Positions 21,570 to 32,045 of a DNA stretch of 64,000 nt are shown here, in pieces (position 1 is the stretch's first letter; every line of letters starts with the position of its first letter). The notes beneath the pieces are model-generated. The model saw only the letters and a program-made list of their open reading frames with translations, had not been told where the DNA came from and made no database searches. The DNA is from Acanthosepion pharaonis (lineage: Eukaryota; Mollusca; Cephalopoda; Sepiida; Sepiidae), in NCBI GenBank assembly GCA_903632075.3, contig CAHIKZ030003516.1, forward strand, positions 1-64,000. Direction: 5' to 3'. The translations under genes were made by a program, and so were the position numbers.

Positions 21570-22010
21570 CTTTTGCTATTCCAGTGGATTTTGTGATTAC
21601 ATTTTCCATCCTCTATTAAAACACTTTCTAGATATTTAAATATTTTGTACTTGCTTCATTTTGGTATCTCCAATTTGTAATTTGTATGTTGGGCTGTCCC
21701 TTTTGCTAACAAACATACATTCTATCTTCTTGCAATCAAAGTTTAGTCCTTTCTTCTTTCTTTTGCTACCTTCTATAGTTCTTGTAAATTCTTTTCTGTC
21801 TCCCATCAACACTGTGGCATCTGAATATCTTATGTTGCTAAGATTTTGGCCACCAATAATGAATCCTGTTAGGACTTCTAATTCTCTCAGGATCGCTTCA
21901 CTGTATAAGTTGAATATGTCCAGTGAGAAAACACCTCCTCGTCTTACATTCCTTTCTATTGTAGTATAATTTACTGAATTCATTTTCTATCCGTATGCAG
22001 GGGGGTTGTT
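21570..22010 (-). pseudogene. RTE/BovB-like LINE, reverse transcriptase part (minus strand)
   Basis: The 115-codon open frame at 21983-21636 covers the reverse transcriptase from RGGVFSLDIFNLYSEAILRE to CMFVSKRDSPTYKLQIGDTK. The catalytic YADD box is IRYSDATVLM here, so one aspartate is lost and an enzyme from this copy could not work. In the family the same region matches the BovB/RTE order: LFNLY, then YADD, then the Cys-containing KTECM segment. The frame continues with frameshifts as YLESVLIEDGK up to the inserted repeat. The LINE is truncated on its 5' side near 22010-22080. Confidence 0.85.
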
Positions 22011-22176
22011 GCTAGTATAGGTTCTGGATTATTCTAATATCCTTCCTAAATATGTCATGGTTACCTAGCTGTTTGAACAGTTCTTGTGACGTACTTTGCT
22101 TTACAGAAACAATTAAAAAGCCACAATTAGAGAGTGTTTTGTAAAGGTTTAATTTTTCTCCAATATAATTTTATCT

Positions 22177-22219
<43 letters not shown>

Positions 22220-23355
22220 TTTATTCAAGGTTTAAATTCCAGTTTGGTTTTATGTTCCTCTTTTTATGTGTCTCCCCATACATGAAACCCAACACAAAAT
22301 TGAAATATGTCAGATCCAACCACCCTATGACTATAATAAAGTACATCCCTAAAGGAATAGAGTCGAGGTTATCTAAAAACTCTTCTAGTAAAATAATTTT
22401 TTTAAGATAAAAAGAAAGAATATGAGAAGGCCATAATAGAAGGGGGGGGGACATAAAACCAAACTGGAATTTAAACATCAAATAAAACAACAAATTAAGA
22501 GCAATTTGAAGAAAAGAAAAAAATATCATCATTTGGTGTAACCCCCCTTCCCCCTTTAACTTAGAGGTAAAATATAAAATAAGGAAGATATTTTTCAAAT
22601 TACTTACTAAACACTTCCCCAAAAATTCAGAATTATATAAGATATTAAATAAAAAGACAGTTAAATTAAGCTACAGCTGTACTAGTAATTTAGAAAATAA
22701 TAAAAAGACAAAACACTAGGAATTTAAAAATGAATGAGCAGCAAAATATAATTAACACTAGTGAATAATGCAACTGTAGAAATAAAAATAGATGTCCATT
22801 AAATGTAGTTTGCAAAACCAAAGCAGTGATTTATAAAGCAGAAGTAATAGATACAGATGGCCAGAACAAAACATACATAGGATGTACTGAAGGTAAGAAG
22901 ATGGTACAATCACAGGTTGTCTTTCAAGCTAGAAAGTCTTAGGAATTCTACCAGACTAGACTAGCTAACCATGTGTGGAAATTAAAATAAAAAAACAACA
23001 AAGGTCCAAGTGGAAAATTTAAAAAAAAGTGAAACCTTACAATTATAATTAATAACATGTGTAACCTTTGCCAAGTTACCAATAATGACATTCCTGGATC
23101 CAAAAAATCTTTTGAATCAAATGTCTGATTTGCATTCATACAAATAAAAAATAAAAACTCTTAATTTCATATGAGGCTGGGTAAAAAATATATACATTTC
23201 AATACATTTACAATACCCTTTCTTCACATCATCCTCCTTCCTTGCTATTATACCCAACATCAGGCGTTGGTTTATTTATTTTTTAAAATAATAAACTGTT
23301 CATTAATAATTGTTTTCAAAAACGAAGCATTGGGAAATCAATTGATACAAACTGC
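22011..23355. other. Unassigned AT-rich sequence with a (TA)n array
   Basis: A TA array at 22183-22212. A short inverted or repeated phrase, AAATTCCAGTTTGGTTTTATGT at 22235 and its complement near 22452-22472, forms 20-bp inverted repeats about 200 bp apart, probably a small MITE (22225-22475). No gene was recognised in the rest. Confidence 0.4.
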
Positions 23356-23383
23356 CTGATGATATCAAAAGGTTGAAACCAAG
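23356..23383 (+). ncRNA. Degenerate hammerhead-like core
   Basis: CTGATGA at 23356 and GAAAC at 23375 are spaced by 12 bases that can form a weak three-pair stem (ATC with GGT). No convincing helix I or III is seen. It may be chance or a dead Penelope-like remnant. Confidence 0.15.
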
Positions 23384-23403
23384 GTAGCATAATCGACTGA
23401 TCT

Positions 23404-23422
23404 TATATATATATATATATAT
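23404..23422. repeat. (TA)n microsatellite
   Basis: Simple repeat. Confidence 0.95.
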
Positions 23423-23839
23423 GCCAGATACAGTACAGACAAGTGATCACAATGTTCTGACTTTGAGACACAAACAAAAATATGGTGGGTGAAATTAAGA
23501 TGTGGTCTATCTTATTGGTGAGGAAGAAATTACAACATGCACCTGTACGATATGTCTATAAATTTAGGGTGGGGGAGGTCTTTAGCAGTTATTCCCACAG
23601 ATTGAAATCAACACTTTGTTTCTTTTAAAGGTTGTCATTTTACTGCCGACTCTGTTACTTTGAGTATTGTAATGGTTACCTGTTAACCATAGAATACAAG
23701 CTGCTGTAAAGTTTCTGATCAAGAAGTCATTATAAGAAAAGACCAAATAAAAAAGTAAATAGATAAAAAAGTAAGTAAATAAAAAAGTAAGTAAATAAAT
23801 AAAAAAAAAATAATGGTAAAAATAAAATGATGCAGCATA
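23423..23839. other. Unassigned spacer
   Basis: Contains an AAGTAAATA-type degenerate repeat at about 23740-23815. No gene was recognised. Confidence 0.4.
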
Positions 23840-24110
23840 TGGCCTCATCATTTTACAGTTAAAATGGCTGAGATGTAACCATAACTTCTATGCTAACAGT
23901 TTCTTTTCTCACACTTCTCACTCATGGAAATCTCTCTTGACCTCTAACGTCCCTGTCAACTTTGATGTTCAAAAATTTAAATGCAATGTCAATCGTTATT
24001 TTCTATCAATTCTTGTACTTTTATTGTCCTCTCTCTTCAATAGTGTTATTTTTTTTTTTCTCATATTCTCTAACAATCAGTAACATTGTAATGTTTGGTC
24101 ATTTGGTCAG
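23840..24110 (+). pseudogene. CR1/Jockey-like LINE, last coding segment
   Basis: Nucleotides TTCTATGCTAACAGTTTCTT followed by TTCTCACACTTCTCACTCAT match the end of the copies at 37835-38440 and 63215-63830, where the frame reads FYANSFFSRLWNSLP and NLQKFKCNANHY. A frameshifted remainder of the same tail reads NFDVQKFKCNVN. It is heavily 5'-truncated. Confidence 0.7.
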
Positions 24111-24584
24111 ATTTTCGAACTTAGCTAAGGTCAAGAACTTTTCCGTACCCCTTATAGTTTTAAGTCATAAAATAACTTCTTTCAAAGAAGATATGATTTA
24201 TGAAAATAAATCCGATTTACCATCAAGTCTCCTGAACAGTGGATGTAATTTTGCAAATGATACACTGCCTTGTTTCCATGGTTGTAAATGAAAACAATAA
24301 ATAAAATTAATTTTTTAATATATAACTACGCCTCACCAAAGATTATGAATATGGGTGTGTATGTATGAACTAACATGCATATGCAATGTGTGTCACTGTA
24401 TATGTGAGTGTCATCCCAAACAAACACAAAAGCAATCTCCCCCCCTCCACCACACACAAAAAAATCAAACACAAAGCATAAATAGATCCACTTTTGAAGA
24501 AATAAACCAGTTTGTCTGAATATCACAAAAATGTCAAACCCAGGGTTAACTATCATGGATATTTAGCACTTCACACACACATTT
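24111..24584. other. Unassigned AT-rich spacer
   Basis: No recognisable gene or repeat. Confidence 0.35.
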
Positions 24585-24995
<411 letters not shown>

Positions 24996-25009
24996 ACGCA
25001 AACATGTTT

Positions 25010-25130
25010 TTACTCAGGCAGGCGCAGCCGTTTTTACATTCAACCGGTCGTTGAATCAACGAATGGGATCCTCCTGTTTCAATCGGCCGCTCGATTTTCA
25101 GCCAATCACCACTGTTGTTTTTTAAACAGC
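25010..25130. promoter_or_regulatory. CpG-rich patch with a CCAAT motif
   Basis: Around ten CpG dinucleotides occur in about 110 bp, while CpG is rare elsewhere. It includes the palindrome TCGTTGAATCAACGA (25048-25062), TCGGCCGCTCG and CCAATCAC. These are promoter-like features, but no start site, TATA box or exon can be tied to it, and an unrecognised young element is equally possible. Confidence 0.25.
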
Positions 25131-25654
25131 ATAATTTATTCCCCACCCATCTCTTTCTCCTTCTTTTCTATTGAAAGTAATTTGAATTTTCCCGCACTAT
25201 GGCCACTTCCACAAGTTGTTCTGGGTTCAGTCTGAATTATTTATCTTAATGTATTAATGTATTCTTTTCTCCAATTAATTTTATTTAAAGTGAGAAGAAA
25301 CAAATCTAAAAAGGAAAAAAGTGTTTATGGTGATCTTTTTTAATATGATTCATTTACCTTTCAGCTGGTTTTAGTTTTAAAAGAGAACTCAATCTTAAAA
25401 AAAGGAGCCTTTTCGTTTCCCTTTTTTTGGTCTTAAAAAAACATGGATAAAGACTACTCCTCCTGTTCAAAACTAGGGAACTATGATGAGAATTCAGAGA
25501 GCTGTGTTTGAATTTTACCTATCGTTTCATTCACATTCACTAAGTTGCAAAAAATGAAATCAAATTCGGATTTCGATCGTTCATCTCATTCCCCCAACTT
25601 GTAAGGTTAAATGTTATGCCCTTATGTCAATTCTTGAAAAAACATTGTGACCCC

Positions 25655-25686
<32 letters not shown>

Positions 25687-25964
25687 AATTTTTTTATTTT
25701 TCCAAATATGTTTTACCTTTCTCCCAGTACTCCGCCAAAAGATAAAATAGTCCTCGATTGGTTCAGTATATCCTTCTTCTTATTAAAATTAAAAACGTTT
25801 AAATGTGAATAAACTTAAAAGAGCTTCTAGTTGCTATTATTTATTTTTTTATGACGTACGTGTTTAAATTTCCCAGTGATTGTATATATTTAAAAAAAAA
25901 AAAATTTTTTTACCTAATTTTTACAATGGATTTTTTTTTTTAAACCAATATTACTAGCACTTCC
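25131..25964. other. Unassigned AT-rich sequence
   Basis: Poly-A at 25657-25683. CGGATTTCGATCG near 25568 is another small CpG cluster. No gene was recognised. Confidence 0.35.
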
Positions 25965-26365
25965 CTATTTGAAAGTTCAAATTCTAATCAAGTCCATTAC
26001 ATTCACTTACGTCCCAATACCTTTGGGTAAGGTATGGATCCATCTATTCTCTTACCAGCTATGAGTTAATGGCAGGACAGACTGGGATGGGTAGCAACCG
26101 GTCTAGAAGGAGGAAAACTCTGAATTCAAACCAGCCTGGACAGGGTTGGGTTCCATCAGACTATATTGCCCAGGATATACCACTGCTACTGTGGTTGCAG
26201 TACATGTAATGCCCCCTCTAATGAGTTACAAGACTCATCACAATGTGCTTAAGCACCAAAAAGCTGTCTCCGAAGCAATAACTCTCCCATGGGTGGAGGT
26301 TAAGTGTAATCCCTGCCACCTTCAACATCTCCGAAGAGAAAAAAAAAAATCATACTGAAGAGGCT
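25965..26365 (+). repeat. SINE with the shared central domain
   Basis: GTCCATTACATTCACTTACG, then CCAATACCTTTGGGTAAGGT and CCAGCTATGAGTTAATGGCA, match 36145-36235 and the middle of the 5S-type SINEs. The downstream part (GGACAGACTGGGATGGGTAGC to GAAGAGAAA plus poly-A) is shared with the 36.1-kb copy at its start, then diverges. The head upstream is decayed. The frame at 26146-26358 is not a gene. Confidence 0.65.
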
Positions 26366-26734
26366 TGTCACTCATCCCATGAACACATGGAACTTTAAAC
26401 TTGTGTTTGTATCACATTCTGAGTGGACATGCAGATAAATAATACCCTTCATCAGAACAATCCACCACAAAGAGATGGGCAATTCAACCAGGTGTATAGT
26501 AGACTCTTCTGGTGGCATAGAAAAAAAAAAAGTTTCTCTCTTTCAAACACACACACACACACACACTTTGTATGTACAAAAATTGAAATATTTCTCTTTG
26601 AATATCATACTAATAAATTTAACTCACACAAAATTATACTTTAATCAGTAGGCATATTTGTTTCACACACACACACACACACACACACATTCCACACACA
26701 CACAAAAGTCCTAGGTATGATTATATACTACATC
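26366..26734. repeat. Spacer with (CA)n microsatellites
   Basis: CA arrays at 26549-26568 and 26664-26704. The rest is not recognised. Confidence 0.7.
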
Positions 26735-27085
26735 TGGCAGCAAGGCCTCTGATGGAAGTGGGTAGAGGAGTGTGGAACGACCTCTTAATTGCTGTTACTC
26801 CCAGGTCCATCATGATCCGGGGTGGTAGCATCTGTTAGGGTCCCAGCTATTAGCAAATAGTGAACCAGCAAACAAAAACAAAACACTATGGAAGCATACA
26901 AATATATTTTTATCATAAAAATACCAGCAATATATTCTAATAGAAAAAAAAAAAAAAAAATTCAAGCAATAGATTTTAAATAGTAAAAAAAATAAATCAA
27001 CAAAGCTGCCAAGAAAATTAAATTTTGGCATTAAATGGCCCAGTAGTTGAGATACCATTAAACAAACCAACTAAAAAAAAAAAAA
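26735..27085 (+). repeat. Dispersed SINE-like element (TACCAGC family), near full length
   Basis: The head GGCAGCAAGGCCTCTGATGG, the block CCTCTTAATTGCTGTTACTC and GCATCTGTTAGGGTCCCAGC, then AAATACCAGCAATATATTCT, then GGCATTAAATGGCCCAGTAG and a poly-A end. The copy at 59920-60250 has the same blocks in the same order. There is no frame and no terminal inverted repeat; the A-rich 3' end suggests retroposition. The TACCAGC unit is present only two or three times, against about ten at 600-957. Confidence 0.7.
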
Positions 27086-27099
27086 AACACACAACTCTT

Positions 27100-27300
27100 C
27101 CCATTAACCTATATCCTCCTGTTGTCAGAACTTTTAATGTTCTTCTTCCAGAAATTATAATTATAAACTATTTTAGAAAGGGAAACTTTCACAGAAATAT
27201 GTTGAAAAATTTTCATCTAAAATACAAACTTAAAACAAGATAGTCACAATATGGGAAAAAGGACATCTGTTTAAAAGTGACACCAGGAAAATTGAATAAA
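27100..27300. mobile_element. Small TTAA-flanked inverted-repeat element (copy 1)
   Basis: The left end TTAACCTATATCCTCCTGTT is matched in reverse by AAGTGACACCAGG at about 27278. Similar ends (TTAACCCATATCCTCCTGGTG in consensus) bound elements at 27342-27540 and 47513-47757. A TTAA start suits a piggyBac-type MITE. No coding sequence. Confidence 0.5.
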
Positions 27301-27341
27301 ATAAGATTTTTTTTTCATGTCCATTTTTCTTTTTAGGGTTT

Positions 27342-27540
27342 ACTTAACTCATATCCTGTTGGACAATATTTTCAGTCTATACAATATTTCCAACAAATTG
27401 GAAATATAAAACAAAAAACAAAAAAAAACAAAAGAAACAAAAAAAAAAAAAAGGAGAAGAAACAAAAAGAAGGAAAAAAGCTGTCAATTTAAACTTTAAG
27501 TAAATTACACCTGGAGGGTATGGTTTCATCTTAACCATGA
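27342..27540. mobile_element. Small inverted-repeat element (copy 2, decayed)
   Basis: The left end TTAACTCATATCCTGTTGGA is followed by A-rich sequence and by TTACACCTGGAGGGTATGG at about 27506, the complement-type right end. Its interior has expanded A-rich tracts (27410-27480). Confidence 0.4.
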
Positions 27541-27726
27541 TATCAAAAATGGTTTTACTAAGTCATTATTACAATCATTTCATATACAAGTTTTTAAATA
27601 TATAATTCTTGTGGATCATTTTATTGCTAAATAAAAAACAATACAAAACTGATCCCCTCACACACACACATACTTTATGTTTGGCAGAATTTTTTTTTTT
27701 TATCTGCCTGCTGGTGTTAATTCAAA

Positions 27727-27727
27727 T

Positions 27728-27765
<38 letters not shown>
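27727..27765. repeat. (TA)n microsatellite
   Basis: Simple repeat. Confidence 0.95.
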
Positions 27766-27766
<1 letters not shown>

Positions 27767-27930
27767 AATTTTGGAATGGGAAAAAACATAGTGAACATTT
27801 TCAAGTTTTCATCTGAAATCAAGAAAATATAAGAAAAAAAAACAAACTTTAAGCAAAATGGACACAGTATATGGAAAAAACGGCGGTGCCAGTTTTAAAC
27901 TGACACCTGGAGTAGAAGGGTTAAGGAAAA
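27766..27930. mobile_element. Right half of the same small inverted-repeat element
   Basis: AAATGGACACAGTATATGGA then ACTGACACCTGGAGTAGAAG and GGTTAA match the right halves at 27240-27300 and 47690-47757. The left half is replaced by the TA array. Confidence 0.45.
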
Positions 27931-28126
27931 TTTGACTATATGGGAGAGTTAATGTTGAGGTTTAATTTCATAATTTAAATAACAGGAGCTCATCAAATAT
28001 CCTTAATACTGAGTTAATTACAACTATTATTTAAAAATCTACATCTATAGACAGAGTTTCTAGTCAATCCATATGAAAAGATGGTGAGTTTTTTTTTGTT
28101 TGTTTAAAGAATGCATATCTACTTAC
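27931..28126. other. Spacer; possible intron start for the candidate exon
   Basis: No feature was recognised. If the exon at 28127-28160 is real, this is the 5' end of its intron on the minus strand. Confidence 0.25.
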
Positions 28127-28160
28127 TTTCTTGGTCATTATCATCGTTTCCAACGCACAT
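28127..28160 (-). CDS. Candidate first coding exon (11 codons plus one base)
   Basis: On the minus strand an ATG with A at -3 opens MCVGNDDNDQE plus one base, ending at the strong splice donor GTAAGTAGAT. The phase is 1. The peptide lines up with the candidate exon at 38636-38675 (MPCFGDAPEGDRER): both have C, F/V, G, D/N near the start and an acidic end with D-Q/R-E, and the donor sequences share 9 of 11 bases. Very short, acidic N-termini supplied by alternative first exons are known in many animal genes, so one minus-strand gene with two promoters is a fair reading. A single such ATG-donor pair could arise by chance; the resemblance is what supports it. No protein family is recognised, and the acceptor exon must lie at lower coordinates or outside the window. 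Confidence 0.35.
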
Positions 28161-28609
28161 GATTCTAAATTAAATTTATTAGGCCTTCCCCAACTAGTGT
28201 CGATCCGTAGAAGTTTGCCAACTAACAATCTACTTGCATTGCACCTGTGTTATAAACCTAGAACTTTGCCTAAAGACATGCTTCACAGAAGAAAGTTAAA
28301 AGAATGATGAGATATAAATAACCAGTAACGAATTCACAAACCAGGAGTAGGTTGGGGAAATGTGAAATGACAAAGGACAAATTTCAACCACAGATTTATT
28401 TATTTTTTAACTAGTTTTTCTTCTTTTTGTCCATGCTACAAAAAGAAACTTGCTTGGTTAGTTTCATGACTGTATATAAGAGTCTGGGGACAGCATACAG
28501 CCAACCGTAACATTCATTTAAAAGCTTGCAATTGAATATTGGCCAAGCAATACAGAGAATTTTGACAATTGTGAGAGCCACTTGCACCTGAAGGTGAATG
28601 TCACACCTG
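28161..28609. other. Region upstream of the candidate exon
   Basis: Would be 5' UTR and promoter of the minus-strand exon if that is real. No clear TATA box is read in the minus direction; TATATAAGA on the plus strand at 28473 points the other way. No coding sequence was seen. Confidence 0.25.
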
Positions 28610-28670
28610 AGCTGGCATGTAGATATATTGAATAATAATAGTATTATTATTCAGTATCTATATGCTAGCT
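28610..28670. repeat. 61-bp near-perfect palindrome
   Basis: AGCTGGCATGTAGATATATT with AATAATAATA is followed directly by its inverted copy ending TATCTATATGCTAGCT. Arms are about 30 bp with four or five mismatches and no loop. It can extrude as a cruciform or be a small palindromic MITE. Confidence 0.85.
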
Positions 28671-30448
28671 GTACTGGTGCCAGGGTCTTGTGACCCCCAC
28701 CACCAACCTATGACAAGCCCCTCCCCACTCTACTACTACATCTCAATTTTTATAGTGTAGTAAGTATTCATATAAAATACAAATTTTATTGTAACCTAAT
28801 TATGTACAATAATGAATCATCTGCAATAGAGGTGAACAATTCAACTAAATAAATTCAAAATAAATACAATGTTATCTAAATACAAATTAGAGATATGTCA
28901 TAACAGATCATTCCCTCTTAAATAAATCAACAATGTTTTGCAGTAATCTTTAACTTGAGATTTTTTGTATTAAAAAGTTGAATAATTTGAACACATTCAA
29001 CTTTACAGACAAAAAAAATACTGAATTTTACATGTTTTTTTGAAATTTAGCATGAGCAAAACAAATTCACGTATTTGGATGAAACATAAAAGAAGACCAG
29101 AATGACGTCCAAATCCACAAAAATTTTTCAAACCTTTAATTAGTCATTTGGGCTTAATTTGTCACGTAGGTAGAAAAAGCAAATGTTGATAAGATAGCAA
29201 GGGTCACAAAACACTGCCTGGGACCACCAATCAAACTCTCCCTCTAGTTGGGGAGGGGGAGATTAGTACACATGTTGGCTCTGCAAGAATTGTTAAAACA
29301 AGTTTTAAAGAAATTTGAAGGGGTAATAAAACTGAACCTAAGTGTTCAAAATTACATTTTCATTTAACAGACAAAGAAAATGTCCAATTATAAATGCTAA
29401 ATAATTGAATTGGAATGAATAAAGACTAATTTAAAGTTACAAATGTAAAATAATTATTTGGCTTTTCAATTGGAGTGGGATTGACAGTTATAACTGTAGA
29501 ATTTAAAGCGTATAAATATGCATTTACAAAATAAATTTTCTGCATTCAATACAATCAAATCTTTTCAAGAGTCCTGGGGAGAAATTCAAAGATTATGAAA
29601 CACAAATTTAACCTTCAATAAGTATTGAATGTTTTATGGTCAACTTTCTTTTTAACAAGTTAATGCAATGTTATATATGGAATATGAAGGAAAGAATCTT
29701 GTTTGTTATTTAAGTATAACATTGTAATTACCTATCTTTCTACATAAGATGTGCACCATGCTCCAAATGAGTATATATTATTTATTATTATTAAAACAGA
29801 AATAAAAAGATTTTAAATAATTTAACTGTGACCAGTTAAGATACATAAAAAAAAAATATCCCAAATATTTTTTCTTTGCTTTTTTGCTGGAATCTGTTGT
29901 CTCACCTAAAGTCAGCATAAATAAAATGAGCCTGATTACTGGAGATTCCAACTACCCCATAGATCCTTTCTATTGCATGAAAATTGGGAGGGTCCAGCAC
30001 AAGCTAGAGTGGGTAATTTTCATCCTTACCAACAAGATATGCATGTAAGGTAGTACATGAAACTTTATGTCTCATTTTACTCTTGTTAGGGATGCAAATA
30101 ATAGCAATCAAAATAAAGAAAAAAAAAGTAAATATTTTTGCTAAGAAAAAAAAAAATTATTTCAAACTAATTCTGGTGACTGAAAACTTAATGTCAACCA
30201 TTAACTGCAGCAAAAAATGTCATGATTAGAGTTACCTCCCTTGACAGGGTGGGTCAGGAGTGGCATACAAGAGTGAATTGGCAGAGAGCAAGACAATCCA
30301 TATAAGGAACACTTTGGTAGAGAGTTATAAGGATTTCAATGTTCAATACAGATTATATTACAAATTATTTAACAGGAACAATTTGGATGCCATTTTTATA
30401 AATTCTAATAAACATGAATTTTCATCATTCACATTGAGTTTTTATATA
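28671..30448. other. Unassigned AT-rich sequence
   Basis: No gene, RNA or named repeat could be supported. Frames are short and AT-driven. Confidence 0.35.
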
Positions 30449-31286
30449 TACAGGGTATGATGAGTAAATTGTTGCAATTTTATAGTTTCAATTTCACATA
30501 TGTGCATGGTTTGTTTTTGATTTTGTCAACTGCATAGTATAGTAGGGTCAGTTGGGCACCATATGTCAGGAAAAAAAGCACCATGACACAATTCACTTCA
30601 TCAGAAATTTGGAAAAACAAGCTGTACTGCTTGGCATTCACATTGGAAGCTCCAATACGAACATTTCAGAGTGTTTGGGTGTCAATCTGAGGAGAGTGCA
30701 GAAGATTTGGAAAGAGCTGGGTGATATATCTCGTCAACATTATGGTATTTAAAGTGATTACTAGTGATGGCAATGTTATGCCTCCATTCATCTTCCCATA
30801 GGACCTGACTCAACATGGAGGCCTACATCAAGTGCTTTGAAGAGGAAGTGTTGCTGTGGGTCAAGAGAGTATGTAACAACAGAATTCTGCACCATGCCAC
30901 ACAAGCAAGACAACCCAGTCTTGGCTGTTAAACAATTTCTGCAACCACATCACCCCTTATATCTGGCCACCTAACTCCCCAGACTGCAACCCGCTTATGT
31001 GTGCAGTGCAGTTGATTGAGAGACCAACAAAACTTCTTATAACAAAAGCACTGAACTGAAGGCAAGAATTATGGCAGCATTCACCAAATTAAACAAGGAG
31101 ACCCTCCAGAAGAGCTGCAGAAGATTCCAAAGTCATGTGATGGCTGAAGCCAAGTGATTTTATTGAATAAATTTACTCTTTAGTATTTCAAAATATTTTT
31201 GTGTAATTTTGGTAATATACCTGTTAAAATGAAACGTCAGTGTTATTCTCATTTTTGCATAATTTAGATGATAATTTATCCTTCGC

Positions 31287-31293
<7 letters not shown>
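30449..31293 (+). mobile_element. Non-autonomous mariner element with terminal repeats
   Basis: The left end CAGGGTATGATGAGTAAATT and the complement of the right end, TAGGGTGCGAAGGATAAATT, are inverted repeats, each flanked by TA as mariner insertion requires. Inside, 30552-30752 reads HHDTIHFIRNLEKQAVLLG and SECLGVNLRRVQKIWKELGD, the transposase helix-turn-helix region. An internal deletion then joins to the catalytic half, with NVMPPFIFP, NSAPCHTS and PPNSPDCNPL blocks. Frameshifts and the deletion make it inactive, but its ends could still be moved by an enzyme made elsewhere. Confidence 0.8.

Positions 31294-31323
<30 letters not shown>
31294..31323. repeat. (TA)n microsatellite
   Basis: Simple repeat beginning at the mariner target site. 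Confidence 0.95.
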
Positions 31324-31329
<6 letters not shown>

Positions 31330-31339
31330 CACACACACA

Positions 31340-31370
31340 CTGGTGCTCATTCAATACAAGGCTCAAGATA

Positions 31371-31402
<32 letters not shown>

Positions 31403-32045
31403 TGTCTGTTTTCTATGACTTAACTCTTTGCAGGTTATTTAAAATCAGAAAATATTAAAAATTTTGATGGTGAGATGATTTAGTAATACAAATCTTACTA
31501 ATTAACCCATAGCTAGGGAGAGAAGAGGTGACTTCATACCTTTCTCAAGGTTATTTGCCCGTGAGTGAACATAACGAATCCAATGGGAATCAAAACTCAG
31601 CTCTCCAATTAATAATTCCAAGCCATTATAAATTATGCCACCCACACATCCAAACTTACAGGAATTGGTATTCCCAAGCAGTCAGCCAACTAGGTAGTGA
31701 CCAGGCTTGATGTTGCTTAACTTCGGTGCTCATATGGAAATCAGTGTTTCAACATGATGTGGCTGTAAGCCACTCAAGGTAGAGGGTTACTGAATGAAGT
31801 GTGTGATAGGAATGCAGAAGTAGAAAGTGAAGGTTATAAGGATATAGGAGGGGATAGATAATGATTGACTTGAAGTGGTTAAGATTGTAGCATTCTGGGA
31901 AGCACCCACTTGGGAGTTTCGCAAAACAGCAGTTCTTGGGAAAATGCTGAATGGAAATTCCTCCTTAAAATTGGAATACAGAGGGAGTGAGAGTATACAA
32001 CATGGCAGATCTTAGCTGTAAAGGCTTGTATTGGCGGAACTAAAG
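31340..32045 (-). pseudogene. CR1/Jockey-like LINE 3' end, split by a SINE
   Basis: The outer pieces are CATTCAATACAAGGCTCAAG at 31349-31368 and CCACTCAAGGTAGAGGGTTA at 31771-31790. At 50680-50715 these two are continuous (GGCTCAAGAGCCACTCGAGG), so a 400-bp SINE has inserted between them. Up to 32045 the minus strand holds the decayed last coding region, with a FFPRTAVLRNSQVGASQNATILTTSS-like order of blocks in broken frames. Confidence 0.75.
31372..31772 (-). repeat. 5S rRNA-derived SINE, minus strand, nested in a LINE
   Basis: On the minus strand from 31770 the 5S-like head reads GCTTACAGCCACATCATG, then CCGAAGTTAAGCAACATC, then GGGAATACCAATTCCTGTAA. The tRNA-like unit (GTGGCATAATTTATAATGGC), the central domain (CTTGAGAAAGGTATGAAG) and the tail (AGTAAGATTTGTATTACTAA) follow. 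The 3' end carries a (AATC)n microsatellite seen as GATT repeats at 31370-31402. The LINE on both sides gives the exact insertion point. Confidence 0.8.

Noticed and set aside
22221..22622. 133-codon minus-strand frame
   Set aside because: AT-rich composition with long hydrophobic runs, overlaps an inverted-repeat element and has no recognised domain.
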